Assembly: GCA_022842885.1 (NCBI GenBank)
Contig: JALHOR010000008.1
Coordinates: 28,296-92,295, forward strand
Origin: Anaerolineae bacterium
GTDB taxonomy: Bacteria; Chloroflexota; Anaerolineae; Aggregatilineales; Phototrophicaceae
Reading direction: 5' to 3'
Length of the DNA: 64,000 bases
Part shown: piece after piece, positions 7,797-17,542 of the stretch
Layout of the letters: the number at the start of each line of letters is the position of its first letter
Numbering within the stretch: the first letter of the stretch is position 1
Translations under genes and position numbers: made by a program
Notes under the pieces: generated by a model
Databases searched by the model: none
What the model saw: the letters and a program-made list of their open reading frames with translations, nothing else
Told to the model about the DNA's origin: nothing

Positions 7797-9203
7797 TCAC
7801 AGCGGCGGCAGCCACATAAAACGCACTGCAATAAAAATATACGCCAGCAGCACGCCCGCCAGCAACCAAATGAGTTGCCGCGCAATTTTGCCCCGTTGCG
7901 CCAATAGCCGATACAGCGTGAGAACACCCACCATGAATAAAAAGCCATATAAAAATCCCTGATACCGCGCATGAATCACCGCCGCACGAATCTCGGCATG
8001 ACCAGAAAAACGTATCCATTGGGCAGCTTGTGCCACCACCGCAAAAACAACGACAACAACGCTGCCATCCAACATTGCGCGGCGCGGAAAGCGCATAACC
8101 CGATAAACCGCATACCCCCATCCAAAAAGCATCAAACCAGTGATTGGCACCGCCAAAAACTGTAATTGTTTGCCGTCTGCCACATGAGCAATCGGCATTG
8201 GCACCCGATGCGGCATGGGCATCATCAATTCGGCTGGGTAACTTTCATAGGCACGGCTGTTCCAGTGGTTATAATAATCACTGTGCAGCGTCACATATTG
8301 CAGTGACCAATACGACCTTTCGCCATTCCCAAACGCAAAGGGCATATCAAAAATGCTGGTATCAAATGAGGTGAAAAAATTTGTACCCACCACTTCCCAC
8401 ATCGGACGTTGGGGTGTAGTTGCCCCCACCGGATTGCCAATATAGTACACAGTATTCAAAAGATTGAGGCTAATGGGAATCATCATCAAAAGGCTGACTG
8501 CGCCTACGATGAGCGTGCTGCGCCAGCGAATCTGACCGCCTTGCCGCCACAAGGCAATCCCACCCACCAGCATCAACATCACCCCATACACGCCAATGGG
8601 GACAATCCCATTCACTTTAAAGGCACCTGCCAAGCCACACAATGCCGCTGCCCGCACCCATAAAGTTCGGTCTGTCAGCCGATTGCTGCGACACATAAAC
8701 CATAATGTAAAAATCCCTAAAGTGGCGAATAGCACCACCGGCACATCATTCCCGTACATCACCGTCATGCGCGTGTTCATGGGGAATACCAATACCACCG
8801 TTGCCACTAACCCCCGCAGCAGCGGCGGCAGACGGCGTAACCCTTGCCGAATAGCCAAAATCACAATCAAAGACCACAGCATCGCCAAAACAAATAACAC
8901 CGCTGGCATATATTCCCTAAACGGGTCAGGCGATACCTGTTCCCCTGCCAGCAAAATCCATGCACTAAATACATAAAACAGGGGTGCCTGATGCGCTTCA
9001 TATTGATACGGCGTCAGGGGTGGCTGCGGCATTTGCCCGGTTCGCATGATACTGTAGGTATTATCAAGATGCTGGGGCATATCATAGCTGATGTGCAAAT
9101 CATAATAGAGATGATTATTCACCTGCAACGCGCCCACGATGAGCAACGGCAGCAGCACTGCTAGGCAAAAATCAACGAATTTGGCGCGTAAAGTCCTAGA
9201 CAT
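7797..9203 (-). CDS. Multi-pass membrane protein, GT-C/GT39-like glycosyltransferase
   Basis: A 468-residue protein with an N-terminal membrane helix, then an external loop holding ISYDMPQHLDNT and PYQYEAHQAPLFY. An Asp-containing first loop followed by an E-A-H-Q-A-P-L motif is the pattern of GT-C enzymes that use polyprenyl-phosphate sugars. At least nine further hydrophobic helices follow. The predicted job is transfer of a sugar from a lipid carrier to an external acceptor. It is divergent from the HAD/GT operon at 9278, sharing a 74-bp promoter gap. It resembles the 10071 gene only in overall design. The precise family is uncertain. Confidence 0.7.
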   Translation of the reverse strand: MSRTLRAKFVDFCLAVLLPLLIVGALQVNNHLYYDLHISYDMPQHLDNTYSIMRTGQMPQPPLTPYQYEAHQAPLFYVFSAWILLAGEQVSPDPFREYMPAVLFVLAMLWSLIVILAIRQGLRRLPPLLRGLVATVVLVFPMNTRMTVMYGNDVPVVLFATLGIFTLWFMCRSNRLTDRTLWVRAAALCGLAGAFKVNGIVPIGVYGVMLMLVGGIALWRQGGQIRWRSTLIVGAVSLLMMIPISLNLLNTVYYIGNPVGATTPQRPMWEVVGTNFFTSFDTSIFDMPFAFGNGERSYWSLQYVTLHSDYYNHWNSRAYESYPAELMMPMPHRVPMPIAHVADGKQLQFLAVPITGLMLFGWGYAVYRVMRFPRRAMLDGSVVVVVFAVVAQAAQWIRFSGHAEIRAAVIHARYQGFLYGFLFMVGVLTLYRLLAQRGKIARQLIWLLAGVLLAYIFIAVRFMWLPPL

Positions 9204-9277
9204 TAACAGGTTTGCCCGTTCACAAAAAGGTCACTTTGATGATAATCACGAGGGCTATTGGAAGACTAGGGGAAACC

Positions 9278-10066
9278 ATGCAGACCATAGTGTTTGTGGA
9301 TGTAGACAGCACACTCGTTGAAAATCGTTTTAGCCGCAAAGTGATCGGCACGTTGTTACAAGAAATTGCTGATGTCACTGGCAAACCACTACCGGAACTG
9401 GGCAAGGAGATGGGCGCAGAAAACAGCTATCGTCAGAAAAACGACCCGGATAATGTGCTGACGATGGATTGGGATGATATTGTGCTGACGCTGGCGACAC
9501 GTTATCAGGTGACATTATCACGCCCATTGTTGGAATTATGGGAAGACATGGCACTGCCGGAGGATGTTGAAATTCTGGATAATTCGCCCGCTGTCATGCA
9601 GCAGCTAAAAGCCGCGCATCGCACATTGGTGGTTGCCACCAAAGGGTTGATGAAATATCAAATACCAGTGCTGCGGGCAGCGGGTTTAGAGACCGCGTTT
9701 GAAGATATTCTGACGCCGGATAAAACCGGTTATCTTAAAACGACCCGTGCGTATTTTAATCACTATCTGGATGCTTATCCGAATGCCTGTTTTATTCAGG
9801 TTGGCGATCATTATATGGACGATTTGATTTGTGCTAAACGCAACGGGTTTTATAGCATCTTGCGGGCGCCCATCGCTGAACTCGCTGATTTAACGCCCTT
9901 GGAACGCCCGGCAAAATTATCGGAATTTGTCTCGCAAATTCCCACCTATCCTGCTGATGGCAGCGATGTTTTGCCGGATGCGGTGGTGGTCAATTTGGCA
10001 GAAGTGCCAGACGTTATCGCCACACTAGAAATGCAGTTTCAGCGCAATGGGCATCGGTCATCCTGA
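9278..10066 (+). CDS. HAD-family phosphatase-like hydrolase
   Basis: The protein has 262 residues from the ATG at 9278, placed just after AGGGGAAACC. Upstream in-frame TTG starts give an unlikely leader. HAD motifs are in order: motif I FVDVDSTLVEN (nucleophile and acid Asp at residues 8 and 10), motif II VVATKG, a lysine in the LTPDKTG region, and motif IV GDHYMDD. The cap is a helical C1 insertion. Enzymes of this type remove phosphate from small metabolites through a phospho-aspartate intermediate; the substrate cannot be assigned. Its stop lies 4 bp before the ATG of the next membrane protein, so the two are likely cotranscribed. It may act on a phosphorylated sugar or polyprenyl phosphate linked to that transferase. 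Confidence 0.8.
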   Translation: MQTIVFVDVDSTLVENRFSRKVIGTLLQEIADVTGKPLPELGKEMGAENSYRQKNDPDNVLTMDWDDIVLTLATRYQVTLSRPLLELWEDMALPEDVEILDNSPAVMQQLKAAHRTLVVATKGLMKYQIPVLRAAGLETAFEDILTPDKTGYLKTTRAYFNHYLDAYPNACFIQVGDHYMDDLICAKRNGFYSILRAPIAELADLTPLERPAKLSEFVSQIPTYPADGSDVLPDAVVVNLAEVPDVIATLEMQFQRNGHRSS

Positions 10067-10070
10067 TTTT

Positions 10071-11996
10071 ATGAATACAACCTCTTGGAAATGGGGCTAT
10101 TTTTTAGCAACGTGGGCAAGTATCGGCGGCGTGGCACTGCTGCTGATGTTGAATCACACTAGCGATGATGGTGTTTTTTTTGGGCGCTATTCGTGGTCGT
10201 ATGCTGCCATGTTGGGCGTGATGGGGCTGAGTACCGGATTATTAACCGTGACCGCATTCTTGGCATGGCAAAAACGTTTTCCCGATTTGGGACGATTTTT
10301 GCCCCGAAATCCCATGATGATGTGGGCGGCGGTAATCGGTGGCATCATTGGCTTGGCATTGTTTTGGTTGCTGCTACCGGGAGCGCGTTTTTTCCCGGCG
10401 GTGGCATTATTTTTGGTCTATAGCACCGCCAGTTTTTTTGTTGTGTGGGTGTTCATCTTGCGGCATATGGGCGCTGGTCAAATTCAGGTGCCTGTTGGCG
10501 CGATGGTAGGCTTGGCATTGGCGGTTAGCATCATCACGATTGGGCTAGTCATGCGTTATGTGGGGCGCGTGCCGCCATCGCTGATACTTGATGAACCTTG
10601 GCTCTTGGGTTGGGGCTATTCGATGTTCACTACTGGCAAGCCGTTTATTGCCATGTATCCCACTTTTCCCGCCGAATATGTGGCTTTATGGTCGATTCTC
10701 ATGCCGCTGCAAGGCGCGTGGTCAGCGTTGACAGGCATTTCATTAGAGAGTGGGCGTTTATTCTGGTTGCTCATCACATGGTGCAGTGCGCCCTTTATCT
10801 ATCTGACGGCGCGGGATGCCTACGGTAAATTCGCTGCATGGGTCGCCGTTTGTCTGATTCTGTTATTGCCATTGCCGCATAACTATTTACGTTCTGATAT
10901 GGCAGTGCCGTTATCACTTTCGGCGGGCTTATATTATTTTTTCAGCGCCCGGCGCACTGGGCAGAAGTGGCGCTTTTTTGCATCCGGCATATTTTTTGCC
11001 ACCGTCGTCGAAGGGCATACGCTGGCAATCTGTTTTATTATTGCCATTGGTGTGCTGTTGACGCTGGAATATGCCGCGCAAATCGGGCAGCGCCGTCGCC
11101 TATTCTGGAACAGCCATTATGTGGCATTTGTGGCAGGCGGTATTACCTATGCCATCCTCTTTATTTTTTTGCATACTTTTTTATGGGGATTTTCGCCGTT
11201 TGACTTGCTAACAACGATTGATGGCTATTATGGCTTGAATGCCGACTTGGGCATGGGTGCAGGTAGTGGCATGACGCGCATTATCAATAATGGCGTGGCA
11301 TGGGTGGTCAATTATCTCGTTATTCACCCGCTGGAATTTTGCCTATTCATCAGTGGCGTAGCATTTGCGATGTGGCGGCGGCAAGCAGCAGACCGCTGGT
11401 TAGCGGCATTGGTATTGGTGGCATTGCCGGTTTTATTCGTGCTGCTGCCCAAACACAATATTTATTATTGGATTCATTTTTTGCCTTTTACAGCCTTGTT
11501 CACAGGCGCATTCTTCGCACAGCTTTTCCCGCAACCGCCGCTTGCAACCCGCCTTACAGTCGCGCAAGCTGCTGTTTTGGCAGTAATGGTAGCCTTGGCA
11601 GCATCACAAATTATCGTCGCCGGGCGCAATACCCAAAATGCTGACCGGGCGATTGCCATCAGCTACGAAATTGACGCGGTGTTACCCGCTGAGGTACACG
11701 ATATTTGGGGCTGGCAAGTCTATTATTACGGTTTATCTGGGCGACGCTTTGTAAATATCGAAAGTTTTACGACTCAACCCGATACCCAATGGATGCAGCG
11801 TTTTGAAGTGCCAGCACCGCAAGCCATCATTATCACGCGCGGTTTAGACGATGTTCACCAAAAAATATGGGCATATATCGAACAGCGTGGCATGATGCTG
11901 GCACAGTGTTTTCCGCTGGATATTTATGGGCAAGAGGTGTTGTTGTTCATGCTGCCGCAATTTACGCCGCCTGATGCGCCCATCCACTGTCGCTGA
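10071..11996 (+). CDS. Large multi-pass membrane protein, GT-C-like glycosyltransferase
   Basis: The protein has 641 residues from the ATG at 10071; an ATG at 10047 overlapping the HAD gene is possible. There are about twelve hydrophobic helices. The long external loop after the fifth or sixth helix has ILDEPWLLGWGYSMFTTGKP, with an Asp-Glu pair in the place where GT39/GT83-type enzymes keep their metal-binding acidic residue, and a C-terminal soluble domain of about 130 residues. Probably a lipid-linked-sugar-dependent transferase for cell-surface glycans. No sequence beyond the fold pattern supports a specific sugar. It forms a two-gene operon with the HAD hydrolase and ends 109 bp before the giant TIR-STAND gene. 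Confidence 0.65.
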   Translation: MNTTSWKWGYFLATWASIGGVALLLMLNHTSDDGVFFGRYSWSYAAMLGVMGLSTGLLTVTAFLAWQKRFPDLGRFLPRNPMMMWAAVIGGIIGLALFWLLLPGARFFPAVALFLVYSTASFFVVWVFILRHMGAGQIQVPVGAMVGLALAVSIITIGLVMRYVGRVPPSLILDEPWLLGWGYSMFTTGKPFIAMYPTFPAEYVALWSILMPLQGAWSALTGISLESGRLFWLLITWCSAPFIYLTARDAYGKFAAWVAVCLILLLPLPHNYLRSDMAVPLSLSAGLYYFFSARRTGQKWRFFASGIFFATVVEGHTLAICFIIAIGVLLTLEYAAQIGQRRRLFWNSHYVAFVAGGITYAILFIFLHTFLWGFSPFDLLTTIDGYYGLNADLGMGAGSGMTRIINNGVAWVVNYLVIHPLEFCLFISGVAFAMWRRQAADRWLAALVLVALPVLFVLLPKHNIYYWIHFLPFTALFTGAFFAQLFPQPPLATRLTVAQAAVLAVMVALAASQIIVAGRNTQNADRAIAISYEIDAVLPAEVHDIWGWQVYYYGLSGRRFVNIESFTTQPDTQWMQRFEVPAPQAIIITRGLDDVHQKIWAYIEQRGMMLAQCFPLDIYGQEVLLFMLPQFTPPDAPIHCR

Positions 11997-12105
11997 ATTG
12001 TTCGGGTTTGCGAAAATCGTATATCAGCGGTTGCGTTGTTATTCATTGCTGATTAAACTCACAGTCGTGTTGGATAGAATTTTCTAACCGGAGGGGGGCG
12101 GGCAA

Positions 12106-15100
12106 ATGAACCGCGTTTTCATCTCCTATTCGCGTAAAAATGAAGCGTTTGCCGAGCGTATCGCCCGTGATTTGAGCGATGCCGGGCTGGATGTATGGAT
12201 TGACCTGCGCCAAATCCAAGTGGGTGAATTGTGGGAACAAGAAATTTACCGGGGTTTGGAACGTGCTGAATTTATCGTCTTGTGTTTATCCCCGGCGGCG
12301 CTAGCAAGCGAGTGGGTTCAGCGTGAAATTATGACCACCAAAGATGCCGGCAAACGCATTTATCCGGTGATGGTGGAAGAGTGTTTTAAAGAGCTACAAG
12401 CGCACCCCACGCTCAATTGGTTGACTGCCGTGCAGTTCATCAAATTTGAAGGGCGCTATGAACTGGCATTCCCGGAATTGCTGCAAGCCCTCCCCGGTGG
12501 GCGCAAACTGGGTGCCTACGATATTTATGACCCAGCGAGTATTCCCAACCCGTTTAAAGGCTTAGAAGCCTTTCAACAGCGCGACGCTGCCTATTTCTTC
12601 GGGCGCGAAGATGTCATTCAACGGGCAATTAACCGGATGCGCCGCACGCGCTTTTTGGCGGTGGTTGGTGCTTCTGGCAGCGGCAAAAGTTCCATTGTGC
12701 GGGCGGGCATCATCCCCCAGATTCGTAATGGCGCACTGCCCGACTCGAACACATTTCCTGTGTTGATTTTTACCCCCGGCGCGAATCCGCTGGAATCATT
12801 AGCGACCCGCTTGCATCCTCTCATTGCCGAACACTACCCAGAACGCACGCCCGATGATGTTTTAGCTGACCTGCGTGATGGCGGCAAAAGCCTTGGGGTA
12901 ATTCAGGACGCTCTCACCGATTTGCCGCCGTCGTCCCGATTGCTGTTGGTGATTGACCAATTTGAAGAAGTCTTTACCCGCGCTGGTGAACGCGAACAAC
13001 AGGCATTTTTGGAATTGCTCACGCTGTTGGCAACTGCGGATACTGCTCGCACGCAAATTTTAGCCACCATGCGCTCCGATTTTTTTGGGCATCTGAGCCG
13101 TTTCCCAGAATTGGCGGCGCTGTTTGAAGGCGATAATTTGCTGATTGTGGCAGAGATGACGACTGCCAATTTGATACGGGCGATTGAAGGACCCGCGCAA
13201 GCTGTTGGTCTTAAATATGATACGGGCTTAGTGGAAAAAATTCTGGAAGAGGTCAAGAGTCAGCCGGGGTCATTGCCGCTGCTGCAATATGCCCTCAAAG
13301 AACTCTATGAACGGCGCGAAGGCGCTAAATTGACAACGGCAGCTTATGAAGCCATTGGCGGCGTGCGCCAAGCATTGGCGAAACATGCCGAAAATATTTA
13401 TGCCGGATTAAGCAGTACCCAACAAGAACAAATGCGGCGTGTTTTGTTGCGCCTGGTTGAAGTGGGCGATAGCGGCGAAGCCACGCGGCGGCGCGTGCCA
13501 CGCAACGAACTGCGTTTTCGGGATATTGCCGATGAAGAAGAAGATGCCATTCTGGAAGTGTTGACCGCGCCAGATGCCCGTTTGCTCATCGCCAGCCGCA
13601 GCATCAATGCAGGTGGGACAGAACCGGTTATCTGGTACGAAGTCAGCCATGAGGCGCTCATCCGCGAATGGGAACGCTTTAAAGGCTGGGTGGCTGCCAG
13701 CGTAGATAATTTGCGTTATGAAAGCGAAATCCGCAAAGCCGCGCAGGATTGGCACAACAGCGGGCAAGACCCAGCGTATTTGCTGACGGGCAAACGCCTG
13801 ACACGGGCTGAAATCTGGTTGGAAGACAGCGAAGCCGTGCCGTTACAGCGCGAATTTATTGCCGCCAGCATCGTCGCCCGTTCTGAACAGGAACAAGCCG
13901 GACAAGCGCAATTAGAGCGCGAATTGCATTTACAACGTCAATCGGCTCGCCGCACGTTAGTCGGTTTTGTGACCAGCACGATTTTTCTGGTGATTGCCGC
14001 GATTGCCTTTTTGGTGGTGAATAATACCAATGCTGAATTGGCAGAGAGCCAGCGCCAAATTCAGGAAGCCAACAGTGCTTTGGCAGAACAAATTACCATT
14101 GCCCAAGACAATGAAAATACCGCGTTAAGCCTAGCCGTTGCCGCCAGTGCCGGACAAGCCTTATCAGATAATAACGGTGATTTGGCATTATCGCTGGCGA
14201 TTGCCGCTGTTACCGGCGAAGCCACCCCGCCCGAAGCCGCCCGTACTTTGGCGGATGTGAGTTTTGCGCCCGGAACGCGCTTTCGTTTACCGACCGACAG
14301 CCGCGTAACGGCACTCGAATTTAACAACGACGGCTCACGCTTGGCGTTGGGCTTCCAGAATGGCACGTTGCAAGTGCGCGATGCTGCCACCGGAGACGTG
14401 ATTCAAACTTTTGAGGGGCATACTAGCACGGTGAATGATGTCGCCTTTAACTTCGATTCGACCCAACTACTCAGTTCTTCTACTGATGCGTTTGGCAATT
14501 TCTTGTTATGGGATGTGGCGACGGGGACATTAATCCGTGATTGGGAAAAATATAATAATTTGCGCGTCAATTCCGCTGGCTTTTTAGGTACAGAGCCGAT
14601 TAACGTTACCGATGATGTGACGCAGCTTATTGTCGCTGCCGATGGCACGGTGATTGTGGGGACGCGGCGTGGGGCAGTGCGACGCTTGCAAGGCGAAAGT
14701 GTCGTTTGGGAACGGTTTCCTTTCCCCGAACTGCCTGCCAATAACCAACCACGAGTCACATCGCTGTCCTTAAATCCTGATGGCAAAACCGTTCTCGTCG
14801 GGTTCACCAATGGCAGCATGGTCTTGGTGGCGCTGGAAGATGGCGACGTGGTGCAAGAATTTACGAAGTTAGATAACAGCGTCGTTGGGTTGGCATTTTT
14901 GGGCAGCGGCACGCAATTCGTCGTGGCAGGTAGCGATAATGTGCTGCGCTTGTGGGACAGCATCACCGGGCGGCAAACCAACACGTTTGAAGTGGATGCC
15001 ACTATCACCGCCTTTGCGCTCAATCGGACTACAAGCACGGTGGCAACAGGTATCGCCAATAATACGCTGCGTTTGTGGGATATGGGCGGCAGTTTGGAAC

Positions 15101-16278
15101 TTTCGCGCACCAGCGAAGGCTTCATCGCGGGCGTTGCCATTAGCCCGGATGGCACTCGTGCGGCGATTTCTGGCATTGCGGCTGGCACGGTGCGGATTCG
15201 GGATACGCGCACCGGGGCGCTGGTGCAAGATTTGGTCTTGCCGGATGTAACCGATTTATTGGCGGGCATCACCTTCAGTCCTGATGGCTCACGATTAGCC
15301 GCTATCACCACAGGCGGCACACTCAGTTTATGGGATCCGGCGACCCTGAGCCTGATTCGCACGGTGAATACCGGGCATGATGGGTTTGTGTTGACGCTGG
15401 CATACAGCCGCGATGGCAGTTTGCTGGCAACCGCCGCCGCTGACCGCACGATTATTATTTGGGATGTCGCTACTTGGGCGCAAGTCCGCACGTTAGCAGG
15501 GCATACCGATAGCATCACGGCGTTGGCATTCAATTCGGATGGCACACAATTGTTATCCGGCTCCACTGACCGTACTTTGATGTTGTGGAGTCTGGAAGAT
15601 GGCAATGTGATACAACGCTTCAATGGGCATACTGGCGCTGTCAAATCGGTGGCATTGAATGCTGATGATTCGTTGGCGATGTCGGGCGCGAGTGATGGCA
15701 CAGTGCGCGTGTGGCGCGTCGAAACTGGGCGCGAAATCCGGCGTTTCACCGGGCATGATGCTGATGTGACGGGCGTCGCCTTTGTGGGTGATGGCGATAT
15801 GCTGTCCGCCTCATCCGATGGCACGGTACGCTTGTGGGATAGCATCAACGGTTTTGAACTGCGGCGTTACAGCCTCACCAATGAACGCGGACGCTTGGCA
15901 GGCGTCAAAACCATGTCCGTGCCGCTAAATGGCAATCAGGTTCTCGTCGGGTTAAGCGATGCGACGCTGCGTTTGTTACAACTACTGCCTGAAAAAGAAG
16001 ATTTGCTGGAATGGACACGCGCCAATCGTTTTATCCGCGACCTGACATGCGATGAACGTATTCAGTTCAACATCGAAGATATTCTGGCGCAGGGCTTCGC
16101 TGACCCACAGCAAGGCACAGTGATTTCGTTATTCAATGATACCGGCAGCGTGGTCGCCAACTTGCCCGATGGTACGCCACTGCGGGTTTTGGCAACTTCT
16201 GATGAAAATGGACGTATTCGTGTATGTACTGCCGATGGTCAGGAAGGCTTCGTCCAGAATGCAGAATTGGCAGAATAG
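12106..16278 (+). CDS. TIR-STAND NTPase-TM-WD40-SH3 multidomain protein
   Basis: A 1390-residue protein. Domain order as seen: a TIR domain (1-130, FISYSRKNEAFAERIA, then SEWVQREI with Glu at 74 in the NADase position); a STAND/AAA-like NTPase with Walker A GASGSGKSS (188-196) and Walker B LLVIDQFEEVF (about 280-290); a helical C-terminal arm to about 600; one transmembrane helix near 621-640; a WD40 propeller region with repeated DGSRLA...LWD units (about 720-1290); and a final SH3-like domain (GTPLRVLATSDENGRIRV). TIR-STAND-repeat proteins act as NLR-like sensors: the repeats bind a trigger, the NTPase oligomerises, and TIR destroys NAD. The TM helix between NTPase and propeller implies that the WD40/SH3 part is on the other side of the membrane from the TIR part. 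It is a stand-alone gene. A signalling rather than antiviral role is possible. Confidence 0.88.
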   Translation: MNRVFISYSRKNEAFAERIARDLSDAGLDVWIDLRQIQVGELWEQEIYRGLERAEFIVLCLSPAALASEWVQREIMTTKDAGKRIYPVMVEECFKELQAHPTLNWLTAVQFIKFEGRYELAFPELLQALPGGRKLGAYDIYDPASIPNPFKGLEAFQQRDAAYFFGREDVIQRAINRMRRTRFLAVVGASGSGKSSIVRAGIIPQIRNGALPDSNTFPVLIFTPGANPLESLATRLHPLIAEHYPERTPDDVLADLRDGGKSLGVIQDALTDLPPSSRLLLVIDQFEEVFTRAGEREQQAFLELLTLLATADTARTQILATMRSDFFGHLSRFPELAALFEGDNLLIVAEMTTANLIRAIEGPAQAVGLKYDTGLVEKILEEVKSQPGSLPLLQYALKELYERREGAKLTTAAYEAIGGVRQALAKHAENIYAGLSSTQQEQMRRVLLRLVEVGDSGEATRRRVPRNELRFRDIADEEEDAILEVLTAPDARLLIASRSINAGGTEPVIWYEVSHEALIREWERFKGWVAASVDNLRYESEIRKAAQDWHNSGQDPAYLLTGKRLTRAEIWLEDSEAVPLQREFIAASIVARSEQEQAGQAQLERELHLQRQSARRTLVGFVTSTIFLVIAAIAFLVVNNTNAELAESQRQIQEANSALAEQITIAQDNENTALSLAVAASAGQALSDNNGDLALSLAIAAVTGEATPPEAARTLADVSFAPGTRFRLPTDSRVTALEFNNDGSRLALGFQNGTLQVRDAATGDVIQTFEGHTSTVNDVAFNFDSTQLLSSSTDAFGNFLLWDVATGTLIRDWEKYNNLRVNSAGFLGTEPINVTDDVTQLIVAADGTVIVGTRRGAVRRLQGESVVWERFPFPELPANNQPRVTSLSLNPDGKTVLVGFTNGSMVLVALEDGDVVQEFTKLDNSVVGLAFLGSGTQFVVAGSDNVLRLWDSITGRQTNTFEVDATITAFALNRTTSTVATGIANNTLRLWDMGGSLELSRTSEGFIAGVAISPDGTRAAISGIAAGTVRIRDTRTGALVQDLVLPDVTDLLAGITFSPDGSRLAAITTGGTLSLWDPATLSLIRTVNTGHDGFVLTLAYSRDGSLLATAAADRTIIIWDVATWAQVRTLAGHTDSITALAFNSDGTQLLSGSTDRTLMLWSLEDGNVIQRFNGHTGAVKSVALNADDSLAMSGASDGTVRVWRVETGREIRRFTGHDADVTGVAFVGDGDMLSASSDGTVRLWDSINGFELRRYSLTNERGRLAGVKTMSVPLNGNQVLVGLSDATLRLLQLLPEKEDLLEWTRANRFIRDLTCDERIQFNIEDILAQGFADPQQGTVISLFNDTGSVVANLPDGTPLRVLATSDENGRIRVCTADGQEGFVQNAELAE

Positions 16279-16408
16279 GGTTTCCAACCCATATTAATGA
16301 GACCGACGTAACGCCTGCTAAAAATACGTGTTATCATGGCAGATGTTTCGTCTCGCTAAGTAATTTTGAGTCATTCGGTATGAATGACACGAATAGGGAG
16401 TCATGAGG

Positions 16409-17335
16409 ATGTTGAATACCATCCAGCGTATCGCCGAACAAGGGAAAGGTTTCGATAAAGCCGCCGCCGTCATTCGTCTCACTCGTTGGCGGGAACATGT
16501 GCCATTCACAATTCCGTTGACCGTTGTGGGGGCAATGTTGGCAGTCAATACCCATAACCTTGTCTTGGATTGGCGCTTGTTGTTCGTGACGATCGCTAAT
16601 ATTTTGGCGATGTGTTTTGCTTTCATGATTAATGATGTCGTAGATGCCCCCGACGATGCCCTGAACCCCAAGAAAAAAGCTCGCAATCCCATTAGCAGCG
16701 GTATTCTAAGCTACCGCGAAGGCGTGTGGTTATCCGGCTTAACGTTTGCTGCCGCTTTGGTGTTGTATGCGGCGGGCGGCGGTTGGGCATTTTCGATTGG
16801 CACGCTGACGTTGGTCTTATGCTTGTTATATTCAGTGCCCCCCTTTCGGTTGAAAGCACATGCCATCACTGATGTGACATCGCATTCACTGATGCTAAGT
16901 GGCTTGCTGGTCATGGCGGGCTATTTCACGTATCATAATGCGCCCGGTGCGGCATGGTTGGTGATTTTGAGCGCCATTTGTTTTTCGGCAGGTGGGCAAT
17001 TTTATAATCAGATTGATGATTATGAAGTGGATAAAGCCGCTGGCTTAAAAAATACCGTCGTTTTGTTGGGCAAAACCCCCACCATGATTTTGATGAATTT
17101 GTGCATGGTCGGCGCGGTGGTCTTTATGGTGGCGGCGATTTTCGCCGGGGCGTTCCCAACGTGGTTAGGCACAGTCGCGTTGATTACGGCGTTTGTGACC
17201 GCGTTGTTTACTTGGGATACCGATATGCGCGGCAACAAAGCGGATATGTCCGGCGCAGTGCAAAAACCCGGTTTGATGATTGCCAACATCGTCACTTTGT
17301 TGTGGGTCGCACAGACCATCGGCATGATGGGGTAA
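16409..17335 (+). CDS. UbiA-family prenyltransferase
   Basis: A 308-residue integral membrane prenyltransferase. Both Asp-rich motifs are present: NDVVDAPDDALNP (about residues 76-88) and DDYEVDKAAG (about 205-214), which bind Mg2+-prenyl diphosphate, within eight or nine hydrophobic helices. AGGGAG at 16395-16400 spaces well to the ATG at 16409; an ATG two codons earlier (16403) is the other choice. UbiA enzymes attach an isoprenoid tail to an aromatic or glycerol-phosphate acceptor, making quinones, chlorophyll, haem O or archaeal-type lipids. None of the specific neighbours (men, ubi, chl) is nearby, so the acceptor stays open. A terminator follows directly. Confidence 0.88.
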   Translation: MLNTIQRIAEQGKGFDKAAAVIRLTRWREHVPFTIPLTVVGAMLAVNTHNLVLDWRLLFVTIANILAMCFAFMINDVVDAPDDALNPKKKARNPISSGILSYREGVWLSGLTFAAALVLYAAGGGWAFSIGTLTLVLCLLYSVPPFRLKAHAITDVTSHSLMLSGLLVMAGYFTYHNAPGAAWLVILSAICFSAGGQFYNQIDDYEVDKAAGLKNTVVLLGKTPTMILMNLCMVGAVVFMVAAIFAGAFPTWLGTVALITAFVTALFTWDTDMRGNKADMSGAVQKPGLMIANIVTLLWVAQTIGMMG

Positions 17336-17360
17336 AACGACTAACAGCCAAAAACTAATA

Positions 17361-17394
17361 ACGGGCATCTCCACTAGCGGGGATGCCCGTTTTG
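17361..17394 (+). terminator. Terminator after the UbiA gene
   Basis: ACGGGCATC pairs with GATGCCCGT (17361-17369 and 17382-17390), with inner TCC/GGG around a short loop and TTTT after. It is 25 bp past the prenyltransferase stop. Confidence 0.85.
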
Positions 17395-17542
17395 AGTCGC
17401 AGCGTATAGCAAGCGATGGTTAAACGTTTCTCAATTTTTATTGTAATTTTTTTAGTCATTTAATCATAACACCCCAAAATCGCTTTATAATCAAATTAAT
17501 TATAAACCCTAACATGTATACCATATCGGGGAGTAAAAGCTG

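Noticed and set aside
7756..8121. Minus-strand 121-codon frame overlapping the end of the GT-C-like gene
   Set aside because: Out-of-frame shadow of the membrane protein gene; no start signal.
14403..15848. A 481-codon open frame antisense to the WD40 part of the TIR-STAND gene
   Set aside because: It is composed of Ser/Thr/Pro-rich text typical of reading repeats backwards, with no known motif; the plus-strand WD40 repeats explain the region fully.
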